From contig CALZHQ010000030.1 of the NCBI GenBank assembly GCA_945787295.1, forward strand, positions 1-45,678: a stretch of 45,678 nucleotides of DNA, written 5' to 3'. Below the pieces are notes generated by a model. That model was not told the origin of the DNA. It saw only the letters and a list, made by a program, of their open reading frames with translations, and searched no databases. Positions 41,525 to 45,678 of this stretch are shown here, piece by piece (position 1 is the stretch's first letter; the number at the start of each line of letters is the position of its first letter). Position numbers and translations under genes: made by a program. The DNA comes from an uncultured Desulfuromonadales bacterium. Lineage in GTDB: Bacteria; Desulfobacterota; Desulfuromonadia; Desulfuromonadales; Geopsychrobacteraceae.

Positions 41525-42727
41525 ATGCTGCAGGGGAAAATGGTCGTTCTCGGAATCAGTGGCGGCATCGCAGTTTACAAGGGGGTTGAGCTGCTGCGCC
41601 TGCTGACCAAGGGTGGAGCAGACGTGCATGTCATTATGACGAAAAATGCCCAGGAGTTTGTCACACCGCTGACCTTTCAAACCCTTTCTGGAAACCCTGT
41701 CCATACTGATCTTTTTGATCTGTTTCAGGAACAGGAAATTGGCCACATCTCGCTCGCCGATCGCGCTGACCTGTTTATCCTCGCCCCGGCAACGGCCAAC
41801 CTGGTCGGGAAAATTGCCCAGGGTTTGGCTGATGACCTGTTGACCACCAGCGTGATGGCGACCAAGGCTCCGGTTCTGGTGGTGCCGGCGATGAACAGCA
41901 ACATGTACGATAATCCCATCTACAAAAGCAACGAAAAGATTCTGGCTGACCACGGTTATCACCTGCTGGAACCGGTCACTGGCGAACTCGCCTGTGGCTG
42001 GGAGGGGAAAGGGAAATTGCCCGATCCGCAAACGATTCTGGAAGCCGCAGATGCTGTTTTGTCGCCGAAGGATTTTGCCGGCTGCAACCTGCTGGTTACG
42101 GCCGGTCCGACCCGGGAAGAGATCGATCCGGTCCGCTATCTGACCAATTATTCGTCAGGAAAAATGGGCTTTGCCGTGGCCTCTGCAGCCTCTCAAAGAG
42201 GGGCGAATGTGACTTTGGTCGCCGGTCCCTGCAATCTAACTGTTCCTGTCGGGGTCAAATGTATTCCGGTCTCTTCCGCTGGGCAAATGCGGGAAGCGGT
42301 CCTGAACCATTATTCGTCAGCTGATGTGGTTATCAAAGCTGCCGCTGTTGCTGATTATAAGCCGGTTCAGCGACTCGACAATAAACTTAAAAAAAATGGC
42401 GATGAACTGACGCTTAAATTGGAAAAGAATCCTGATATTCTGTCTGAATTAGGTGCCCAGAAAGAGAATCGGGTGTTGGTCGGTTTTGCCGCTGAAACTG
42501 AGCGTTTATTGGCTCACGCGGCAGAAAAACTACAGAAGAAGAATCTCGATATGATCGTTGCCAACGACGTGACTTCTGATGGCGCCGGCTTTGATGTGGA
42601 TACCAATATCGTCCGTTTTCTGTTCAGTGACGGCCGGGTTAAAGAGCTCGATCTGATGTCTAAAGAGCAGGTCGCCAACCAGCTGCTCAATCAGGTGGTT
42701 ACAATCTGGCGGGCTAAACAACAGTAA
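41525..42727 (+). CDS. coaBC: Bifunctional phosphopantothenoylcysteine decarboxylase/ligase
   Basis: A 400-residue coenzyme A biosynthesis enzyme. The CoaC flavodomain (residues 1-190) has LGISGGIAVYKGVELL, HISLADRADL with the active His, PAMNSNM and ACGWEGKGKLPDP. The CoaB domain has LVTAGPTREEIDPVRYLTNYSS split over two blocks and VIKAAAVADYKP. It adds cysteine to 4'-phosphopantothenate and decarboxylates the product. The last 14 bases overlap the end of the convergent phospholipase gene. Confidence 0.95.
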   Translation: MLQGKMVVLGISGGIAVYKGVELLRLLTKGGADVHVIMTKNAQEFVTPLTFQTLSGNPVHTDLFDLFQEQEIGHISLADRADLFILAPATANLVGKIAQGLADDLLTTSVMATKAPVLVVPAMNSNMYDNPIYKSNEKILADHGYHLLEPVTGELACGWEGKGKLPDPQTILEAADAVLSPKDFAGCNLLVTAGPTREEIDPVRYLTNYSSGKMGFAVASAASQRGANVTLVAGPCNLTVPVGVKCIPVSSAGQMREAVLNHYSSADVVIKAAAVADYKPVQRLDNKLKKNGDELTLKLEKNPDILSELGAQKENRVLVGFAAETERLLAHAAEKLQKKNLDMIVANDVTSDGAGFDVDTNIVRFLFSDGRVKELDLMSKEQVANQLLNQVVTIWRAKQQ

Positions 42728-43622
42728 AGAGCGGTAGCAACTCGTCTGGATCGGTGATCCCCAATTTAAAGCGGTTACGCAATTCTGTGAGGATAAGCTC
42801 TGAATCTTCCTGGTGCAGCTTGCCGTCAAGCCAGAGCAGGTTCATGTTTTTGCGGATCATCTTGGCTGCAGTCAGGGCCCGATCTCCGGTCGGGTCAGCG
42901 TTCCAGTAGGGACTTTTTTTGTCGCCGAGGATGCCGTTGATCGCCTCAACGCCGAGCAGCAGGTATTCGCTGTGTTCCGTGTCGTCCAGCTGCCATTTTG
43001 AGCGATTGGCGACAGTTTGCATCACTTTGTGCCAGCGTTGCAGGCGGCTCACCAGCATCATTGAGTTGAACAGCTGCTTGTTGGTGCCGAATGAAAAGAT
43101 GGTTTTTGAAACGATTCGGCTGAGCATCTGATCGAGATCCCGGTTGTCTCGGTGGGAAAGCTCTTGGGCCAGATCCCAGATTTCATCGGCCATCCCAAGC
43201 TCGGCGCGAATTTCCCAGTAAGCGTGGTTGTGCAGGACGGAGTTGTAAGTCATCGACAACTTGAGTGGCACATAGTAGTTGTGGGCGACGGTGTCCGCTG
43301 CCAGGTGGGCCAGATAGCCGTAGGCACAGGCCTCAGCTGCCGGGCTTTCCTGCCGAGCGTGATCTAGAATCTGACGACCGACTCGCCAATTGTGGCAATG
43401 GTCCAGGTAATGGGTGAACTTTTTGCCCAGGGTAATATCTGCCGCGACGCAGCCGTAAAGAAAGGCCATCGGTTGGGCAGCCAGCAACGCCTGCAATGCT
43501 CTTGGCAGCAGGTCTGGAGCGGTCAATATGCAGGAGCCAAGGCTCAGGTGGACACCGACCCCCCAAGCAAAGGCATCAGTCGGCAGAGAGCAGAAGATTA
43601 ACAAGATAAATATAAGGCGCAT
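42714..43622 (-). CDS. Secreted zinc-dependent phospholipase C-like protein
   Basis: A 302-residue protein with a signal peptide (MRLIFILLIFCSLPTDAFA) and mature N-terminus WGVGVHLSLG. In the Zn-PLC/S1-P1 superfamily the N-terminal Trp and following His bind zinc. Other His/Asp candidates lie in YGCVAADITLG, YLDHCHNW, YGYLAHLAADTVAHNYYVP and LHNHAYWE. Family proteins include bacterial phospholipase C, but many delta-proteobacterial members are uncharacterised. It is predicted to be periplasmic or exported. It is divergent from the UDG gene, and converges on coaBC with a 14-base overlap and no recognisable terminator. Confidence 0.8.
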   Translation of the reverse strand: MRLIFILLIFCSLPTDAFAWGVGVHLSLGSCILTAPDLLPRALQALLAAQPMAFLYGCVAADITLGKKFTHYLDHCHNWRVGRQILDHARQESPAAEACAYGYLAHLAADTVAHNYYVPLKLSMTYNSVLHNHAYWEIRAELGMADEIWDLAQELSHRDNRDLDQMLSRIVSKTIFSFGTNKQLFNSMMLVSRLQRWHKVMQTVANRSKWQLDDTEHSEYLLLGVEAINGILGDKKSPYWNADPTGDRALTAAKMIRKNMNLLWLDGKLHQEDSELILTELRNRFKLGITDPDELLPLFTVV

Positions 43623-43637
43623 AATTGCCCCGAGTAA

Positions 43638-43653
43638 TCTGTCAGTTGACAGA
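43638..43653. promoter_or_regulatory. Perfect palindrome between the phospholipase-like and UDG genes
   Basis: TCTGTCA (43638-43644) and TGACAGA (43647-43653) are perfect 7-bp inverted repeats with a 2-base spacer, in the short divergent gap. It could be a repressor operator serving both genes. It would lie inside the coding region if the UDG start were one of the upstream TTGs. Confidence 0.45.
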
Positions 43654-43675
43654 AGAATTGCTGGATTTAAGAAAC

Positions 43676-44398
43676 ATGCCTGAAAAATTATATCATGAAT
43701 GCTTCGAACTAATCTCCCAGGGGAGAGCTGTTCTCGAAGATATACAGCAATGGGGATTCGAGTCAGTCCCTCTGGTTGCTGAAAATGAACTGCCGATCTG
43801 TCCGCTGCCTAGCTTGTCAGATGAGGGAACTTCAGCATCAGCCTGTCGGACTGAAAGCCTTGAAGAGCTGGCAGCCCGAATAGCTGGTTGTCAGCTTTGT
43901 CCATTATGCGAGAAGCGACAGCGCATCGTCTTTGGCGTTGGTAACCCTCAGGCTGATCTGGTGTTTGTCGGCGAGGCTCCCGGCCGGGAAGAGGATGAAA
44001 AGGGATTTCCTTTTGTCGGTGAGGCCGGGCGTTTGCTTGATCGGATCCTGTTCGCCATGCAAATGTCGCGGCAGGATGTCTATATCTGCAATGTGATTAA
44101 ATGCCGGCCACCGAACAATCGCGATCCACAGCCTGGGGAAATAGCTGCCTGTGAGCAGTTTCTTAAATTACAACTGGCGGCAATCAAGCCGCGGATCATT
44201 GTCGCTCTGGGTCGATTTGCGACCCAGGCGCTGTTGCAGAGTAAAGATCCGATCGGCCGTTTGCGTGGACACTGGCGGGAGTATCAGGGGATCCCCTTGA
44301 TGCCGACCTTCCACCCGGCCTATTTGCTGCGCAATCCGGCTGGTAAGCGTGATGTTTGGGAAGATATGAAACAGGTGTTGCACAGATTGAATCGCTAA
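43676..44398 (+). CDS. Uracil-DNA glycosylase, family 4 (4Fe-4S)
   Basis: A 240-residue base-excision repair enzyme. After a helical N-terminal stretch the iron-sulfur ligands appear in CQLCPLC and, later, NVIKCRPPNNRDPQP and AACEQFL. The catalytic GVGNPQADLVFVGEAPGREED region and the TFHPAYLLRNP motif match the family 4 pattern. It removes uracil from DNA formed by cytosine deamination. The ATG at 43676 is chosen; in-frame TTGs at 43625 and 43646 would add 17 or 10 residues. It is divergent from the phospholipase-like gene and ends at a bidirectional terminator. Confidence 0.9.
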   Translation: MPEKLYHECFELISQGRAVLEDIQQWGFESVPLVAENELPICPLPSLSDEGTSASACRTESLEELAARIAGCQLCPLCEKRQRIVFGVGNPQADLVFVGEAPGREEDEKGFPFVGEAGRLLDRILFAMQMSRQDVYICNVIKCRPPNNRDPQPGEIAACEQFLKLQLAAIKPRIIVALGRFATQALLQSKDPIGRLRGHWREYQGIPLMPTFHPAYLLRNPAGKRDVWEDMKQVLHRLNR

Positions 44399-44419
44399 CA
44401 GCTGTTGCGACAGACAAAG

Positions 44420-44452
44420 AAAAAGAGCCCTGCCTGAGTCGGGGCTCTTTTT
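44420..44452. terminator. Bidirectional intrinsic terminator
   Basis: AAAAAGAGCCC and GGGCTCTTTTT form an 11-bp stem. On the plus strand it ends the UDG gene; on the minus strand it begins at the stop codon of the small unknown gene and gives a matching T-run. Confidence 0.88.
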
Positions 44453-44801
44453 ATGCAAAGGTATCAATAAAACTGCCTGGTGGTGGCGCTGCATGGACTT
44501 TAAGCTGGTATTTGTTAGGTGCCAGGATGCTGTTGGTATTGCTCTCGCCTGCTGCTTGAGTTCTCCCTTCCTGTTGTGGTTCAAGGGTGTCATCGAGTGT
44601 TCGGCGTTCTTTGTCGAAGACAGCCGTACTCGGGCTGTAGAATTCAACGTATTCAGCATCGATGATTGCCGTACTGTTGCTGTAACTATCCCTGACATCA
44701 AGTGCTTGACGTTTTGCGGTGGCTTTGTCGGCAGCTGATGGAACGTGGGAAGTGGGAGCTCTGCTGGCCGAAGCCGGTATGTTGTCGGCTGTGATTTTCA
44801 T
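44451..44801 (-). CDS. Unknown small protein, 116 residues
   Basis: I do not recognise this protein. It starts MKITADNIPASASRAPTS, is polar and Ala/Ser/Thr rich at first, then has a more ordered core (SNSTAIIDAEYVEFYSPS) and ends in a PPGSFIDTFA tail. No signal peptide, membrane segment or cysteine is visible. The reading is supported by a ribosome binding site (AGAGGTG on the minus strand, 44807-44813), a promoter-like sequence upstream at 44861-44889, and a terminator directly at its stop. The core and tail resemble short conserved proteins of unknown role, but I cannot place the family. Confidence 0.72.
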   Translation of the reverse strand: MKITADNIPASASRAPTSHVPSAADKATAKRQALDVRDSYSNSTAIIDAEYVEFYSPSTAVFDKERRTLDDTLEPQQEGRTQAAGESNTNSILAPNKYQLKVHAAPPPGSFIDTFA

Positions 44802-44860
44802 GACAGCACCTCTTTGTTGCTCTTTTAAATTTAAGAAATGTCTATTTATCAGACACTTAG

Positions 44861-44889
44861 ACTATAGTTCTGAAGTCAGGCATTTGCAA
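44861..44889 (-). promoter_or_regulatory. Promoter of the 116-residue unknown gene
   Basis: On the minus strand TTGCAA (44884-44889), exactly 17 bases, and TATAGT (44861-44866) lie about 60 bases before the ATG at 44801. The matches are 4/6 and 5/6. Confidence 0.55.
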
Positions 44890-45016
44890 GGTGCAAAAGC
44901 ACAGTTTCGCTGTCGTTGATAGATTGATTATGAGAGAATCGATGTGTCTCACTGACCGCTGAAATTTTTTCGGTTCTAAAACAATAAAAAGGTTCTGATA
45001 AAAGCCATCAATCAGC

Positions 45017-45083
45017 CACCAAGACTCCAAGGCACGAAAAGAATCAAAGGTCTGGAGTCGGTGTTTACTTGGTGTGCTTGGTG
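45017..45083. repeat. Degenerate CCAAG/CTTGG inverted-repeat element
   Basis: The left arm has CACCAAG (45017-45023) then ACTCCAAG (45024-45031). The right arm has two direct copies of CTTGGTG (45068-45074 and 45077-45083), the reverse complement of CACCAAG. A nested alternative pair GACTCCA (45023-45029) and TGGAGTC (45053-45059) also forms a perfect 7-bp stem. It resembles the dispersed CACCAAG-type intergenic repeats found in many environmental bacterial genomes; only this one copy was noticed here. Confidence 0.6.
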
Positions 45084-45105
45084 TAACCTTTGTTTTGCTT
45101 ATAAT
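45078..45105 (+). promoter_or_regulatory. Promoter of the DUF454 gene, -35 box inside the repeat
   Basis: TATAAT at 45100-45105 is a perfect -10 box. TTGGTG (45078-45083), part of the repeat's right arm, is 16 bases upstream as a poor -35. The predicted start lies about 20 bases before the ATG. Confidence 0.5.
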
Positions 45106-45128
45106 TCTGTATTTTATTGGATTCTGAT

Positions 45129-45539
45129 ATGGCGCAAAGAGCGAAGAAGATCATCGACAACCGGGCCCTGCGGATATTTTTAACAACGCTTGGTCTGTTC
45201 TGTACGGCGTTGGCAGTGCTCGGTATTTTTCTGCCATTGCTGCCGACAGTACCGCTTTTGTTGCTGGCTGCAGCCTGTTTTGCCCGGAGTTCCGAAAGTT
45301 TTCACAACTGGTTATTGGAGCATCCACAACTCGGTCCGCTGCTCCGTGGCTATATGGATGGGCAGGGCATTCCGTTGCGTGCCAAGGTTATGGCAATTAC
45401 TCTGATCTGGGTCTCGATCTCAGTCTCTGTTCTCTTGTTTATTCCTCTTTTCTGGGTGAAAATATTTCTGATCGCAATCGGTCTCTGCGTCACGATTTAT
45501 CTGTTGCGACTGCCCCTATGCGAGGCGGGCAAGGAGTAA
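45129..45539 (+). CDS. YbaN/DUF454 family inner-membrane protein
   Basis: A 136-residue membrane protein. The first hydrophobic span contains LGIFLPLLPTVPLLLLAAACFARSS, in two conserved pieces typical of DUF454; the second hydrophobic region is from about residue 85 to 125. Between them, WLLEHPQLGPLLRGYMDGQGIPLRAK is the conserved loop. The function of the family is not established. The ATG at 45129 is preferred over a TTG at 45117; the ribosome binding site is poor. Its last 24 bases overlap the end of a convergent minus-strand gene. Confidence 0.85.
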   Translation: MAQRAKKIIDNRALRIFLTTLGLFCTALAVLGIFLPLLPTVPLLLLAAACFARSSESFHNWLLEHPQLGPLLRGYMDGQGIPLRAKVMAITLIWVSISVSVLLFIPLFWVKIFLIAIGLCVTIYLLRLPLCEAGKE

Positions 45540-45678
45540 CTCTCGCTCAGTCGACGATAATCCGGTGACAAAGTCACTTATCCCGCGCAGAGAATTGTCG
45601 AGAAAATAGTTTTCGCGGGCACGGATATCAGCATCCAGGCTGGTAAATCGCGCAAAGTTTTCATCCGTCTGATAAAGC
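45516..45678 (-). CDS. C-terminal end of an unidentified protein
   Basis: On the minus strand a frame is open from the window edge to a TAG at 45516-45518, giving the last 53 residues of a protein whose start lies beyond the window. The visible part includes TDENFARFTSLDADIRAREN and ends ERELLLARLA. I do not recognise it. The frame is stop-free and its codon use is like that of the neighbours, but the length is too short to be certain. It overlaps the DUF454 gene tail by 24 bases. Confidence 0.5.
   Translation of the reverse strand, partial: LYQTDENFARFTSLDADIRARENYFLDNSLRGISDFVTGLSSTERELLLARLA

Larger units (their letters stand above)
44890..45128. other. Intergenic region, only promoter and repeat signals
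   Basis: About 240 bases without a convincing gene, A/T-rich. It holds the CCAAG/CTTGG inverted-repeat element at 45017-45083 and the promoter of the DUF454 gene. I see no small RNA or riboswitch structure that I can name. Confidence 0.5.

Noticed and set aside
44493..44738. Plus-strand open frame opposite the 116-residue gene
   Set aside because: The minus strand has the ribosome binding site, promoter and terminator; the plus frame is Cys/Phe-rich with none of these.
45068..45083. Direct CTTGGTG repeats as a CRISPR fragment
   Set aside because: The units are only 7 bases, 2 bases apart, with no spacers; they fit an inverted-repeat element better.
1..45678. tRNA, rRNA, insertion sequence, prophage or defence island
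   Set aside because: No rRNA or tRNA-like sequence, transposase, integrase, phage or defence-type genes were recognised; gene content is chromosomal housekeeping throughout.

Overview
The window is a continuous stretch of bacterial chromosome of roughly 50% GC (judged by eye). It is densely packed with short operons and carries no rRNA, tRNA, insertion sequence, prophage or CRISPR array. The gene set and order point to a Deltaproteobacterium, most likely of the Desulfuromonadales (Geobacter/Desulfuromonas/Pelobacter relatives). The pointers are yicC-gmk-rpoZ-rsh-ridA, a class 1B pyrK-pyrD pair, a DHH-CBS-CBS tRNA nucleotidyltransferase, mutL-miaA-hfq, a PDZ/DUF512 radical-SAM protein, and several receiver-domain proteins including a receiver-histidine kinase fusion. 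The taxonomic call is inference from family content. TTG starts are common (gmk, purM, the TPR protein, rlmN, the YhaM-like nuclease).

Layout. 1-507 is the 3' end of a CapD/FlaA1-type sugar nucleotide dehydratase. 520-4878 holds yicC, gmk, rpoZ, a RelA/SpoT homologue and ridA, closed by a bidirectional terminator. On the minus strand, rpmB (4962-5153) and a purM-purN-DUF523 operon (5229-7412) follow, the latter with a strong sigma70-type promoter. 7648-15454 carries rimI, pyrK-pyrD, the large tRNA nucleotidyltransferase, a membrane site-2 protease, scpA-scpB and an RluB-type pseudouridine synthase. 15629-18687 encodes a TPR protein with an acidic linker and an ExeA-like ATPase. 18767-21777 is mutL-miaA-hfq. 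21919-27247 holds the DUF512 radical-SAM protein, a CopA copper ATPase, a LOG-like protein and an NrnA-like DHH phosphoesterase. 27318-31331 has a periplasmic amidase, rph, rdgB, ndk and rlmN. 31363-36822 combines MTA phosphorylase, a PfkB kinase, an unknown protein, a TPR lipoprotein, a zinc-ribbon/receiver fusion, a purine nucleoside phosphorylase, a stand-alone receiver and a universal stress protein. 36965-42727 holds a receiver-histidine kinase, a COG2509-type flavoprotein, a YhaM-like exonuclease, a metallo-beta-lactamase-fold hydrolase and coaBC. The right end has a secreted zinc-dependent phospholipase C-like protein (minus), a family 4 uracil-DNA glycosylase, an unknown small minus-strand gene, a YbaN/DUF454 membrane protein and the tail of an unidentified minus-strand gene.

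Most genes are housekeeping: nucleotide synthesis and salvage (gmk, purM, purN, pyrK, pyrD, ndk, rdgB, two phosphorylases), RNA processing and decay (yicC, rph, DHH and HD nucleases, miaA, rlmN, hfq), DNA repair (mutL, UDG) and chromosome segregation (scpAB). The more unusual content is a RelA/SpoT homologue whose ppGpp-hydrolase active site looks degraded, a cluster of output-less receiver proteins, two uncharacterised small genes, a palindrome next to the uracil-DNA glycosylase gene, and a degenerate CCAAG/CTTGG inverted-repeat element next to the DUF454 gene. I did not find a clear, self-contained undescribed defence or biosynthetic system.
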